Assembly (NCBI GenBank): GCA_026415395.1
Contig: JAOAHD010000007.1
Span: forward strand, 248,001 to 312,000
Direction of reading: 5' to 3'
Source of the DNA: Candidatus Binatia bacterium
GTDB taxonomy: Bacteria; Desulfobacterota; Binatia; HRBIN30
Length of the DNA stretch: 64,000 bases
In this document: positions 24,774-34,159 of the stretch, one piece after another
Numbering within the stretch: the stretch's first letter is position 1
Layout: the number at the start of each line of letters is the position of its first letter
The notes under the pieces: model-generated
Database searches by the model: none
Told to the model about the DNA's origin: nothing
What the model saw: only the letters and a program-made list of their open reading frames with translations
Made by a program: the position numbers and the translations under genes

Positions 24774-25984
24774 CCCGGGGAGTGGAGGCGGTGCAAGGCC
24801 TGCGCGAGAAATTTTTTCAACATGTCTGCCAGACGTCCTCTGCCCCGCTCGGGATCGTGGTGAAGCATGCCGCGGGTTGTGAGATTGTGGATGAGCAGGG
24901 GCGCGTGTTTCTTGACTTGCTGGCCGGCATGGGCGTCGCCAACGTTGGTCATAACCACCCGCAGGTTGTGGCCGCGGTGGAGCGCCAATTGCAGCGACAC
25001 ATGCACGTTGCGGTGTACGGCGAAATGATTCAGGAGAGCCAGGTGCTCCTTGCGGAAGCTCTGGCTCGGTTCAGCCCTGGGGATTTGTCGGTGGTTTACT
25101 TCACGAACAGCGGGGCAGAGGCCATCGAGGGCGCGATGAAAACAGCGCGGAAGTTTACCGAGCGCCCGCGCTTTATTGCCTTTCACGGCGCGTTCCATGG
25201 CGACACGTTCGGTGCGTTGTCGCTGGGCGGCAACCCCTTGTATCGCCAACCGTTTGAGCCGCTGTTGCCGGTTGTCGACTTTCTGCCATTCGGAGACATC
25301 GAGGCGTTGGACCGTATCGGCTACGACGTTGCCGCCGTATTTGTCGAGCCCATCCAAAGCGAAGGTGGCGTGCGTGTGCCCCCTGCCGACTTTCTTCCCG
25401 CGCTGCGCCACCGCTGTAGCGAAGTGGGTGCGCTGTTGGTTGTCGACGAGGTGCTGACCGGCTTTGGGCGCACGGGCAAACTGTTCGCCTGTAGCCACTG
25501 GGAGGTCGTGCCCGACATCGTGGTTTTGGCGAAAGCCTTAGGAGGTGGCATGCCGTTGGGGGCCTTCGTTGGCCGGGAAGAAGTGATGGCAACACTGAGC
25601 CGCAACCCGGCCCTTGCGCACGTCACGACGTTTGGCGGTCACCCGGTGAGCTGCGCAGCGGGATTGGCTGCGTTGGGGGTGCTGCACAGTGAGGGACTCA
25701 TCCAGCGTGCCGCGGAGCTAGGGGAGAGCTGGCGCAAAGAACTTGCTCAGACGCTCGCACGGCATGTGCGGGAGGTACGCGGGAAGGGGCTCCTTGTCGG
25801 CATCGAGTTTCCCAGTGCAGAATTTGCGCAGCGATTTACAGCGCGGTGTTTGGAGTTGGGGCTGATTGTCAACTGGACTTTGCACTGTGATACCGTCGTT
25901 CGGTTGCTGCCGCCGCTGAGCATCGGGGCCCACCAACTCGAGGAGGCAACGCGCAGAATGCGCGCCGCTGCGGACAGCGTTTAA
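24770..25984 (+). CDS. Class III PLP-dependent aminotransferase
   Basis: A 404-residue fold-type I aminotransferase of the acetylornithine/omega-amino acid group. It contains GMGVANVGHNHPQVVAAV, FTNSGAEAIEGAMKTAR, FHGAFHGDT, the PLP-pocket Asp in VVDEVLTGFGRTG and the Schiff-base lysine in VLAKALGGGMPLGAF. I chose GTG 24770 because it overlaps the LuxC-like stop by four bases; the frame is open upstream only as a shadow of that gene. Class III enzymes accept aldehydes or ketones, so amination of the aldehyde made by LuxE/LuxC is plausible but not shown. Confidence 0.87.
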   Translation: MTRGVEAVQGLREKFFQHVCQTSSAPLGIVVKHAAGCEIVDEQGRVFLDLLAGMGVANVGHNHPQVVAAVERQLQRHMHVAVYGEMIQESQVLLAEALARFSPGDLSVVYFTNSGAEAIEGAMKTARKFTERPRFIAFHGAFHGDTFGALSLGGNPLYRQPFEPLLPVVDFLPFGDIEALDRIGYDVAAVFVEPIQSEGGVRVPPADFLPALRHRCSEVGALLVVDEVLTGFGRTGKLFACSHWEVVPDIVVLAKALGGGMPLGAFVGREEVMATLSRNPALAHVTTFGGHPVSCAAGLAALGVLHSEGLIQRAAELGESWRKELAQTLARHVREVRGKGLLVGIEFPSAEFAQRFTARCLELGLIVNWTLHCDTVVRLLPPLSIGAHQLEEATRRMRAAADSV

Positions 25985-26013
25985 CGAAACCGCGCGGACG
26001 AAGAAGCAGGGCA

Positions 26014-27261
26014 ATGAAGGCGCTGGTGGTAACGAACGAGATTCCAAAGATCGTGCTGACCCGCCTTTTCGCCTTGGCGACCCCGCGGGCTTACGTAAGC
26101 CGCTTCGCTCCTTTGTATCTTCGTGACCTTCCCGATCCGCCGTTGCGCCCGGGGTGGGTGCGGATCCGCACCGTATTGTGTGGGCTGTGTGGCAGCGACT
26201 ACAAGCAAGTGTTCCTCAAAGGGGCTTGGGATAACCCGATGACGGCGGTGATTTCCTTCCCTCAAGTGCTGGGCCACGAAGTCGTCGGCTACGTGGATGC
26301 TGTTGGCCCTGAAGTAGATCCCCATTGGCTAGGGAAACGTGTTGTCCTGAATCCCTGGTTGTCCTGTGCTCCGCGTGGAATCGATCCGCCCTGTTCTTGG
26401 TGTGCAAGGGGCGACTATGCGCAGTGCCTCAACTTTGTGAAGGGAGCCCTGCCTCCCGGAATTCACCACGGGAATTGCCGCGAAGCGACCGGCGGTTTCG
26501 CTGAGTTTGTTCCCGCACATTGCTCGCAACTGATCCCCATTCCCGACGACATATCGTTCGACACCGCTGTCCTCGCTGATCCCTTCTCGGTATCGTTACA
26601 CGCAACCTTGCGGCATCCCCCGCCACCCGAGGGCACAGCGCTGGTATACGGCTGCGGCACACTCGGGTTGCTCAACGTGGCCATTGTGCGGACGTTGTTT
26701 CCGAAGGTGACGGTTCTCGCCATCGCCCGCTATGCACACCAACACGAGCTTGCTAGGCGGCTTGGCGCCCAGGAAGTCGTTCCGTGGCGGCCACAAATCA
26801 ATGTGATTGAACGAGTGGCTACGCTCACGGGCAGCGACATTTGGCGACCTTGGCAGGGCCTGCCGATGCTCGACGCTGGCGTCGATGTGGTGTACGACAC
26901 CGTAGGGTCGCCGGAGACCGTCGAAGTGAGCGTGCGGGTCACCCGAAGCAGGGGCAAGATCGTGGTGACGGGTGTGGAAATGCCCAAGCGGTTCGAGTGG
27001 ACGCCCCTGTACTTCAAGGAACTCTCCTTGATCGGCTCGAACGCCTTCGGCGTTGAGGAGTGGGGGGGCCGTCGCCAGCACGCCATGGAGTGGTACTTCG
27101 ACATCGTGCGCAACTACGGCCTCGACTGCACGCCGGTCATCACCCACCGTTTCCCTCTGGAGCAGTACGACCGTGCCTTCTTGACCTGTTACGACCAAGG
27201 TGCGCACCGCGCGGTCAAGGTGTTGTTCACATTTCCCAATGGCACGGCTGGAAACTCGTGA
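26014..27261 (+). CDS. Zinc-dependent medium-chain alcohol dehydrogenase
   Basis: A 415-residue MDR-superfamily dehydrogenase. The catalytic zinc region is CGLCGSDYK and GHEVVGYVD. An extended structural-zinc-like block, CAPRGIDPPCSWCARGDYAQC, carries four cysteines. The nucleotide-binding motif is VYGCGTLGLLNVAIV. It is longer than the 340-380 residues common in the family because of an insert near the structural lobe and another at about 270-290. It follows the aminotransferase by 29 bases, ending the operon. It could interconvert the alcohol and aldehyde in the same pathway. Confidence 0.85.
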   Translation: MKALVVTNEIPKIVLTRLFALATPRAYVSRFAPLYLRDLPDPPLRPGWVRIRTVLCGLCGSDYKQVFLKGAWDNPMTAVISFPQVLGHEVVGYVDAVGPEVDPHWLGKRVVLNPWLSCAPRGIDPPCSWCARGDYAQCLNFVKGALPPGIHHGNCREATGGFAEFVPAHCSQLIPIPDDISFDTAVLADPFSVSLHATLRHPPPPEGTALVYGCGTLGLLNVAIVRTLFPKVTVLAIARYAHQHELARRLGAQEVVPWRPQINVIERVATLTGSDIWRPWQGLPMLDAGVDVVYDTVGSPETVEVSVRVTRSRGKIVVTGVEMPKRFEWTPLYFKELSLIGSNAFGVEEWGGRRQHAMEWYFDIVRNYGLDCTPVITHRFPLEQYDRAFLTCYDQGAHRAVKVLFTFPNGTAGNS

Positions 27262-27455
27262 AGCGTCAATGACGATGGATGCGAGCAGGCTGCGCTCCTG
27301 GTGCACTGTGCATCCTATGTGGTTCCATGGTCGGACTGATTCACAGCCTAGGAATCTGGCTTGCGAGCACGGGCGGATTGCGAGTGGCGAGCGGTGGCCT
27401 GGGGAGAGGGAAGTCCGTTGCGGGCAGGGGCAGACTTTGAATTGAGAGGCCACCG

Positions 27456-27854
27456 ATGAGATGGGCGGCATACGCTCACCCGCTGGTCGGGGGCTTGGTG
27501 TTGGGTCTACTATTTTTCGTCGGCAGCCTCGGGCTACGTTCCCGCAGTTGGCCAAAGGCGCGAGCGGTGTACTTGCGCCGGCACGCACTTCTGGGACCCT
27601 GGGTATGCGTTGCCGTTCTGTCGGCGCACGTCAGTGGCCTCGGCGCGGTTTGGTGGGCGCGAGACGATCTCGTCGTTGCCTCCTCCGGGCACTTTCGCAC
27701 CGGCTCCGTCTTGGTGTTGCTGCTCCTTTTGCTGTTCATGAGCCAACCGTTCATGCACCGAGCCGAGGTTCGGCAATTGCACCCATGGATCGGGGCGTTG
27801 GCGTTGTTGGTCGCGGGAGCGCATGTTTTCTTTGGTTTGCAACTCACCCGTTAA
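27456..27854 (+). CDS. Small four-helix membrane protein, DUF4079-like
   Basis: A 132-residue protein with four hydrophobic segments and conserved-looking His residues: AYAHPLVGG at the start, RRHALLGPW, SGHFRTGS and HPWIGALAL. The His pattern and size resemble DUF4079-type membrane proteins, some suspected to bind haem. I am unsure of the family assignment. It stands alone after a gap of 194 bases in which I see nothing, and is convergent with the MacB permease gene. Confidence 0.65.
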   Translation: MRWAAYAHPLVGGLVLGLLFFVGSLGLRSRSWPKARAVYLRRHALLGPWVCVAVLSAHVSGLGAVWWARDDLVVASSGHFRTGSVLVLLLLLLFMSQPFMHRAEVRQLHPWIGALALLVAGAHVFFGLQLTR

Positions 27855-27881
27855 GTGTGAATGGCGCGCGAGTTTGCGCCC

Positions 27882-29114
27882 TCATTCGTACCGCAGCGCG
27901 GCAATGGGTTCGAGACGAGAGGCTTTCCACGCCGGGTAATAGCCGAAGAAAATGCCTACTGCCCCGGAGAAGATCAGCGAGCCGAACACCGCCAAAGGCG
28001 AAAGCAAAGTCGGCCAACCGCCTAAGGCCGAAATGAAAAACGAGCTCGCACAGCCGAGCACAGCGCCGAGCGCGCCCCCGATCACGCTGAGCACCACGGC
28101 CTCCATCAGAAACTGGAGCAAGATGTGACGGGCTTTCGCGCCCACTGCCATGCGCAGCCCAATCTCCCGCGTGCGTTCCGTTACCGAGACCAGCAGGATG
28201 TTCATGATGCCGATCCCACCGACGATGAGGGAGATCGAGGCGACGGCAAAGAGCAAATTTGTCATGACCCGGCTGGCGCTTTCCGTAGCGCGTGCCATGT
28301 CCTCCAGCGACCGCACCGTGAAATCGTCTTCTTCGTTCGCAGGAATGCGGTGTCGCTCGCGAAGGAGTGTGCGGATTTGTGTGGCTGCTTCCTGCAACTC
28401 TGCAAGCGACCGCGCGGAAACAAAGATCATGTCGACTAAGTTGAAGAGCTGTGTGCCGAACACCCGCCGCTCTGCGGTGGTGAACGGCAGCACGATCACG
28501 TCATCTTGGTCCTGCCCCCAAGTGGTTTGTCCCTTTGCTTCCAAGACGCCGATCACTTCGAACGGCACGTTACGGATGCGAACAATGGCCCCGATGGGAT
28601 CTTGTCCGAGGCCGAACAACTGGCTCGCGACCGTTTGGCCGAGAACCGCCACCCGGGCCGCGCCCTCTTCTTCGGCAGCCGTGAAAAAACGTCCGCGCGC
28701 CACGCCCCATTCGCGTACGATTGGGAAGGTCACCGTGGTGCCTTGTGCGACCGTGGACCAATTTTGGTCGGCGTGGACAACTTGTACCACCTGCCTGCGC
28801 AAGTAAGTGACGGCGGCAACCGCAGAGCACTCGCGCTCGATGGCCTTGGCGTCGGCCACGGTAAGAGTGGACACTCCTCCCCAGCCCGAACGAACTCCCG
28901 CTGCCGTGGTTGCGCCAGGGATGATCATCAACAGATTCGTTCCCAAGCTGCGAATTTGAGCTTGCACCGTTGCGCTCGCCCCTTGCCCGACGCTGACCAT
29001 TGCGATCACTGCAGCCACGCCAATGATCACGCCGAGCATGGTGAGCACCGAGCGCATCTTGTTGCGTTGCAAAGCCGCGAGTGCGGCTCTCAAGGTCATT
29101 CGCAGAAGCTTCAT
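27882..29114 (-). CDS. MacB-type ABC transporter permease
   Basis: A 410-residue permease. One N-terminal helix (MRSVLTMLGVIIGVAAVIAMVSVGQGAS) is followed by a large periplasmic MacB domain and three C-terminal helices with the FtsX signature TREIGLRMAVGAKARHILLQFLMEAVVLS. In MacAB systems this half works with a separate or fused ATPase by mechanotransmission, pushing substrate to a TolC channel. Here the ATPase is the separate upstream gene, overlapping as ATGA. It is the last gene of the first efflux operon. Confidence 0.9.
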   Translation of the reverse strand: MKLLRMTLRAALAALQRNKMRSVLTMLGVIIGVAAVIAMVSVGQGASATVQAQIRSLGTNLLMIIPGATTAAGVRSGWGGVSTLTVADAKAIERECSAVAAVTYLRRQVVQVVHADQNWSTVAQGTTVTFPIVREWGVARGRFFTAAEEEGAARVAVLGQTVASQLFGLGQDPIGAIVRIRNVPFEVIGVLEAKGQTTWGQDQDDVIVLPFTTAERRVFGTQLFNLVDMIFVSARSLAELQEAATQIRTLLRERHRIPANEEDDFTVRSLEDMARATESASRVMTNLLFAVASISLIVGGIGIMNILLVSVTERTREIGLRMAVGAKARHILLQFLMEAVVLSVIGGALGAVLGCASSFFISALGGWPTLLSPLAVFGSLIFSGAVGIFFGYYPAWKASRLEPIAALRYE

Positions 29115-29812
29115 AACCGGGGAGATTGGGGGCGGTCGGAAACGATCATGCCATCGCGAAACTGCACAACCCGCCGGGCGTACGCGGCCACGTCAGGCTC
29201 GTGGGTGACCAAAACGACAGTCACTCCTCGCGAGGCATTCAGTTGGACCAACAACTCCATAAGTTCACGACTGGCCGCAGAATCGAGATTGCCAGTGGGC
29301 TCGTCGGCGAGTAGGAGCGGAGGCTCGCCCACCAAAGCACGAGCGATCGCCACGCGTTGTTGTTGGCCGCCGGAGAGTTGACTGGGATAGTGAAACGCAC
29401 GATCGGCGAGGCCGAGCGCTGCGAGCGCCGCCAACGCGCGTGGCCGTTGTTCGGCATACGGTATGGGCCCGTAAAACAACGGCAGTTCCACGTTCTCCAC
29501 GGCAGTGGCGCGAGGGAGCAAGTTGAAATTTTGGAAGACGAAGCCGATTTCTCGATTGCGGATTTCGGCCCGTTCATCGGCGCTGAGCGTGGACACGTCG
29601 CGACCGCGGAGCAAGTATCGCCCACGTGTCGGACGATCGAGGCAGCCCAAAATGTTTAGCAACGTCGACTTGCCCGAGCCGGAAGCACCCATGACGGCAA
29701 CAAACTCGCCCGCGTCGATCCGTAGCGACACACCCCGGAGCGCGGCAACTTCGACGGCGCCCGTTGCATAAATTCTCCATAGATCCTCTATTTGGATCAA
29801 CGCCTCCGCCAT
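29111..29812 (-). CDS. MacB-type ABC transporter ATP-binding protein
   Basis: A 233-residue ATPase of the LolD/MacB group. It has Walker A GASGSGKST, the signature LSGGQQQRVAIARAL, Walker B LLLADEPTGNLD and the switch His in VLVTHEPDVA. It powers the adjacent FtsX-type permease. It begins 9 bases after the MacA-like adaptor gene and overlaps the permease start by four bases. Confidence 0.94.
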   Translation of the reverse strand: MAEALIQIEDLWRIYATGAVEVAALRGVSLRIDAGEFVAVMGASGSGKSTLLNILGCLDRPTRGRYLLRGRDVSTLSADERAEIRNREIGFVFQNFNLLPRATAVENVELPLFYGPIPYAEQRPRALAALAALGLADRAFHYPSQLSGGQQQRVAIARALVGEPPLLLADEPTGNLDSAASRELMELLVQLNASRGVTVVLVTHEPDVAAYARRVVQFRDGMIVSDRPQSPRL

Positions 29813-29821
29813 GGCCTGCGC

Positions 29822-31021
29822 TCAGCGGAACCGGACGGTTCCGGGGAGTGGTCCCGGCCCGCCGCGCGCCTTGCTTTGCGAGGCGGAGCCTTCCACAGCC
29901 ACGACGACCTGGTTCCCGGGTTGCAGATCGCCACGAACGACCTCGGCGTGGGTGTCGTTTCTAAGCCCGAGTTCCAGTTCGACTGGGGCAAGCTCGCCAT
30001 TGCGCAGGACCCACACGCGAGGAGCCGTGCTGGTTGAGGTGCGCTCTTGTGCGACGGTGGCGTGTGCACTTGGGTTGAAACGCAGCGCACGCACGGGCAC
30101 CCGCAACACGTTTTGTCGTTCGCCGGTCACGATCGTCACAGTGGCCGTCATGCCTGGTTTCAAAGCCAGGTCCGAATTGTCGACAGCCACTACGACGTCG
30201 TACGTCACCACATTTTGCACCGTCGTCGGCGAGTTGCGCACTTGGACTACAGTTCCGGAAAACCTCCGCGCCCCGTAGGCATCAACGGTGAAGAAGGCCT
30301 GTTGACCTTCGCGGATTTCTCCAATGTCCGATTCGCTCACCGCCGTGTCGACCTGCATCTTGGCGAGGTCGTCAGCGATGAGAAATAGCGTGGGCGTTTG
30401 AAAGCTCGCGGCCACGGTTTGCCCGACGTTCACATTGCGGGACACCACAATCCCATCCACGGGCGAGAGGATGTCTGTGTACCAAAGATTGATTTGGGCA
30501 TCTGCAAGATCGGCCTCGGCTTGTCGGACGGCTGCCTGGGACAGTGCGAGTTGCGCGCGGGCTTGGTCATACGCCGTGCGGGCTTGGTCAAGATCCGCGC
30601 GGGCGATCAAGTCGCGTTCGAACAACTCGTGGTACCGCTTCCAGGTCAACTCTTTGAGGGTGAGATCGGCTCGATCCTTTTCCACTTGCGCGCGTGCGTT
30701 GGCGAGCGCTGCCTCGGCCTTTTTGACTTTCGTTTCGAAGGGCGCGGGATCGATTTTGGCGACCCGTTGGTTGCGTTTTACCGGCGAGTTGTAATCCACA
30801 TCGATGGCGATGATGCGACCGGATACGTAAGTCCCCACTTGTACTGTGGTCACCGGATTCACCGTGCCGGTCGCAGTTACGCTGGTGGTGATGTCGCCGC
30901 GGTCCACGTGCAGGGTCTTGTAATACCTTGCAGCCTCACGCGGCCAGCCGCGCCACGCAGCGAAAACGCCGCAGGCAAGACCAATTGCAACGGCAGTCAG
31001 AACAAACCACTTCTTAGCCAC
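29822..31021 (-). CDS. MacA-like periplasmic adaptor (membrane fusion) protein
   Basis: A 399-residue HlyD/MacA-type adaptor. One N-terminal membrane anchor (WFVLTAVAIGLACGVFAAW) is followed by a lipoyl half-motif with VGTYVSGRIIAIDVDYNSPVKR, a long alpha-hairpin rich in Ala/Arg/Glu (about 95-170), then beta-barrel domains. It would bridge the MacB-type transporter and a TolC-type channel. The start is uncertain: GTG at 31021 overlaps the end of the RND gene, and a TTG at 31036 gives five more residues. Confidence 0.88.
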   Translation of the reverse strand: MAKKWFVLTAVAIGLACGVFAAWRGWPREAARYYKTLHVDRGDITTSVTATGTVNPVTTVQVGTYVSGRIIAIDVDYNSPVKRNQRVAKIDPAPFETKVKKAEAALANARAQVEKDRADLTLKELTWKRYHELFERDLIARADLDQARTAYDQARAQLALSQAAVRQAEADLADAQINLWYTDILSPVDGIVVSRNVNVGQTVAASFQTPTLFLIADDLAKMQVDTAVSESDIGEIREGQQAFFTVDAYGARRFSGTVVQVRNSPTTVQNVVTYDVVVAVDNSDLALKPGMTATVTIVTGERQNVLRVPVRALRFNPSAHATVAQERTSTSTAPRVWVLRNGELAPVELELGLRNDTHAEVVRGDLQPGNQVVVAVEGSASQSKARGGPGPLPGTVRFR

Positions 31022-34000
31022 GGTGGGTTTCCACAATTGCGGCTGTGCCCGCCGAAGAGATGCCGCGAGCCCGACGAACCCAGGAAGCGAAGGACTCGAG
31101 GTAGGTGTAGTACACGGGTGTGAGGTACAGCGTGACGAGCTGCGAAAACAGCAGTCCGCCCACGACAGCCACTCCTAAGGGTCGGCGCGAGGTCGCTCCG
31201 CCGCCGGCGGCCAAGGCGATGGGCAAGGCGCCAAAGAGTGCTGCCATAGTGGTCATCATGATTGGGCGGAAGCGGACGATGCACCCCTGAACGATAGCCT
31301 CGAGGGGGCTCTTGTTCTCCTCGCGTTGGGCTTCGAGTGCGAAGTCGATTTGCATGATGGCGTTTTTCTTAACGATGCCGATTAACAGCACGATGCCCAC
31401 GAAGCCGTAGATATTGAGCTCCATGCCGAAGAGCTCGAGAGCCAGTAGGGCACCGAAAGCCGCCGAGGGGAGGCCGGATAAAATGGTGATCGGGTGCAGG
31501 AAGCTTTCGTAAAGGATCCCGAGAACTAGGTAAATCACCAGGACCGCAGCAAGGAGCAGGATCCAAATGCCGCTGAGAGAGGTAGTGAACGCCTGTGCCG
31601 CGCCTTGAAAGGTGGCAGTGATGCCTGCCGGCAGTCGTTCTCGGGCCACCGTTTCGATGGCACTGATGGCTTCGCTCAGCGAGGCGCCGTCGGCCAGGTT
31701 GAAGGAGATGGTGACCGCTGGGAGCTGGCCAGCGTGGTTCACGGTGAGCGGACCATAGCGCCGTTCGAGTTGCGCGATCCCGGTGAGCGGAACGAGAGCG
31801 CCGTGCTGAGAGCGTAGGTACAGCCAAGGGAGCTCTGTAGGGTCGGTCTGGAAGGCGTCCGCCACTTCGAGGATCACTCGGTACTGGTTGTTCGGGGCGT
31901 AAATGGTGGAAATCCAGCGATCTCCGTAAGCAGCGTGCAAGGCGAGTTCAATTTGCTCGGCTGACAAGCCGAGTGCGGTTGCACGGTCGCGATCGATAAC
32001 GACATCGAGATAAGGGTTGCGCAGTTGCAGGTCGCTGGTCACGTCCCGAAGCACAGGTAGTGGCCGTAACTCGGCCTCGAGCTTTTGGGCCGCCTCGTAC
32101 AGCTCCTTCGTGTCGGGGCTGAGCAGCGTGAACTGATAAAGGCTTTTGGTGAGTTGGCCGCCGATGCGAATTGTGGGCAATTCCTGGAGAAAAACCCGCA
32201 CTCCGGGAATGCCCGTTGTCTTGTTCCGCAGACGGGCCAGAACCTCCGGTAAGGGTTCGCGTTCCGAACGCGGCTTGAGGAAGGCGAACACACGACCTTG
32301 ATTGGCCGTGCTGCCCGCGGCGGCGTTGGTGCCGAACAAGCTTGCGGAAACGACCCGGACGGCGGGGTCGGAGCGGATGATGTCAGCCACGGAAGTGAGG
32401 TAGTGGCGCATTGCCTCGAAGGATACGCCTTGGTCGGCCTCGACCACCCCGAAAATCGATCCGAGGTCGTCGTTCGGAATGAAACCCTTTGGCGCTCGAG
32501 CAAACAGCCAGAGCGTGGTTGCCAGAAGGGCGAGGGAAAGGCCGAAGATCCAAGCTCGCCAGCGCAAGGTTGCCCGGAGGCTGCGCTCGTACCAGTGGAG
32601 AGCCGCGGAAAAGGCGCGCTCGAACAATGCGTTCCAGCCTCTGCCGCCGTGGCCCTCTTGATGCTGGAGAAAGCGGCTACAGAGCATGGGGGTCAACGTC
32701 AGCGAGACGACCCCCGACAGCAAGATCGCAATGGAAATGGTGACGGCAAACTCGTGAAACAAGCGCCCCACGATTCCGGGCATGAACAATACTGGAATGA
32801 AGACGGCAACTAGGGACAAGGTCATGGAGATAATCGTGAATCCGATTTGCCGGGCACCATCGATCGCCGCTTGAAAGGGGGCTTTTCCAGCCTCGCGGTG
32901 ACGCACGATGTTCTCCAGCATCACAATGGCGTCGTCGACGACGAAGCCGATCGACAGCGTCAACGCGAGCAACGAAAGATTGTCGATGCTGAACCCAAGG
33001 GGTTGCATAAAGGCAAACGTTCCCACCAGGGACACAGGAAGGGCGAGGCTGGGGATCAGCGTTGCTGAAGGGTCGCGCAAGAACAGGAAGATTACGAGGA
33101 CCACGAGAATCAGCGCCAGAATCATGGTGAACTGGACCTCGCGGACGGACTCTCGGATCGACAGAGAGCGATCGAACAGCGTGTGCAGTTCCACCGCCGG
33201 GGGAAGAAACTGGCGAAGTTGAGGCAAGAGCGCTTTCACGGCGGTGGCGACCTCCACCGTGTTTGTGCCGGGTTGGCGCTGCACGGCGAGTACGATTGCT
33301 CGCTGGCGGCGGGTTTTGTCGCCAAACCACGAGGCCGCACGATCGTCCTCCACACCGTCGATCACGGTGGCCACATCGCTCAGCCGCACCGGCGCACCGT
33401 TGCGGTAAGCAATGATCACCGGCTCGTATTGCTTTGCGTTCGTCAGTTGGCCCGTGGCCTGAACCGTGAATCGGTCTTGTGGCCCTTGGAGGATCCCGGT
33501 AGGCAAGTTCACGTTCGCTGCACGAATCGCAGCTTCCACCTCATCGATGCCGAGGCCGCGGCTGGCCAGAGCTCGTGGGTCGGCTTTTACGCGCACCGCA
33601 TACTTTTGCGATCCGAACACGAGCACCTGCGCGACACCGCTGACCATAGAAATGCGCTGGGCGATCAGTGTTTGGCCGTATTCGTCGAGTTGCCAAAGCG
33701 GCAGCGTGACTGAGGTAAGGCTGAAGAACAAAATCGGTTGGTCGGCAGGATTGACCTTTTGGAACGTCGGGGGAGTCGGCATGTCGGCAGGCAACAACGG
33801 CTGGGCGCGCGTAATTGCGGCTTGCACATCTTGGGCGGCCGCGTCGATGTCCCGCCGCAGATCGAACTGGAGAGTAATCTGCGTCGTGCCGAGGGAGCTG
33901 ACAGAGTTCATCGACTCCAAGCCGGATAAGGTGGAAAACTGCCGCTCCAGCGGTGTGGCGACCGCTGAGGCCATGGTGTCAGGGCTGGCTCCTGGAAGGC

Positions 34001-34148
34001 TTGCGGTCACCAAGATGGTGGGAAAATCCACATTGGGCAGGTCGCTAACCGGAAGGGCCCGGTAGCCAAAGACGCCGAAGGCAACTAAGGCCACCATCAG
34101 TAACGTCGTGGCCACCGGACGGCGAATGAAAGGTTCGGAGATGTTCAT
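31014..34148 (-). CDS. RND-family multidrug efflux permease
   Basis: A 1044-residue inner-membrane proton antiporter of the HAE1 (AcrB/MdtBC) family, full length. It opens with the typical ISEPFIRRPVATTLLM, and the proton-relay helix reads IGFVVDDAIVMLENI. Two large periplasmic loops and twelve hydrophobic helices are evident. I chose the ATG at 34148, with GGAGG seven bases upstream; the open frame beyond it overlaps the adaptor gene. It lies 11 bases after its adaptor and overlaps the MacA-like gene. Sequence style is close to MdtB/MdtC, so the substrates may include bile-salt-like or planar compounds, but that is not established. Confidence 0.93.
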   Translation of the reverse strand: MNISEPFIRRPVATTLLMVALVAFGVFGYRALPVSDLPNVDFPTILVTASLPGASPDTMASAVATPLERQFSTLSGLESMNSVSSLGTTQITLQFDLRRDIDAAAQDVQAAITRAQPLLPADMPTPPTFQKVNPADQPILFFSLTSVTLPLWQLDEYGQTLIAQRISMVSGVAQVLVFGSQKYAVRVKADPRALASRGLGIDEVEAAIRAANVNLPTGILQGPQDRFTVQATGQLTNAKQYEPVIIAYRNGAPVRLSDVATVIDGVEDDRAASWFGDKTRRQRAIVLAVQRQPGTNTVEVATAVKALLPQLRQFLPPAVELHTLFDRSLSIRESVREVQFTMILALILVVLVIFLFLRDPSATLIPSLALPVSLVGTFAFMQPLGFSIDNLSLLALTLSIGFVVDDAIVMLENIVRHREAGKAPFQAAIDGARQIGFTIISMTLSLVAVFIPVLFMPGIVGRLFHEFAVTISIAILLSGVVSLTLTPMLCSRFLQHQEGHGGRGWNALFERAFSAALHWYERSLRATLRWRAWIFGLSLALLATTLWLFARAPKGFIPNDDLGSIFGVVEADQGVSFEAMRHYLTSVADIIRSDPAVRVVSASLFGTNAAAGSTANQGRVFAFLKPRSEREPLPEVLARLRNKTTGIPGVRVFLQELPTIRIGGQLTKSLYQFTLLSPDTKELYEAAQKLEAELRPLPVLRDVTSDLQLRNPYLDVVIDRDRATALGLSAEQIELALHAAYGDRWISTIYAPNNQYRVILEVADAFQTDPTELPWLYLRSQHGALVPLTGIAQLERRYGPLTVNHAGQLPAVTISFNLADGASLSEAISAIETVARERLPAGITATFQGAAQAFTTSLSGIWILLLAAVLVIYLVLGILYESFLHPITILSGLPSAAFGALLALELFGMELNIYGFVGIVLLIGIVKKNAIMQIDFALEAQREENKSPLEAIVQGCIVRFRPIMMTTMAALFGALPIALAAGGGATSRRPLGVAVVGGLLFSQLVTLYLTPVYYTYLESFASWVRRARGISSAGTAAIVETHRG

Positions 34149-34159
34149 TGCTACCTCCG

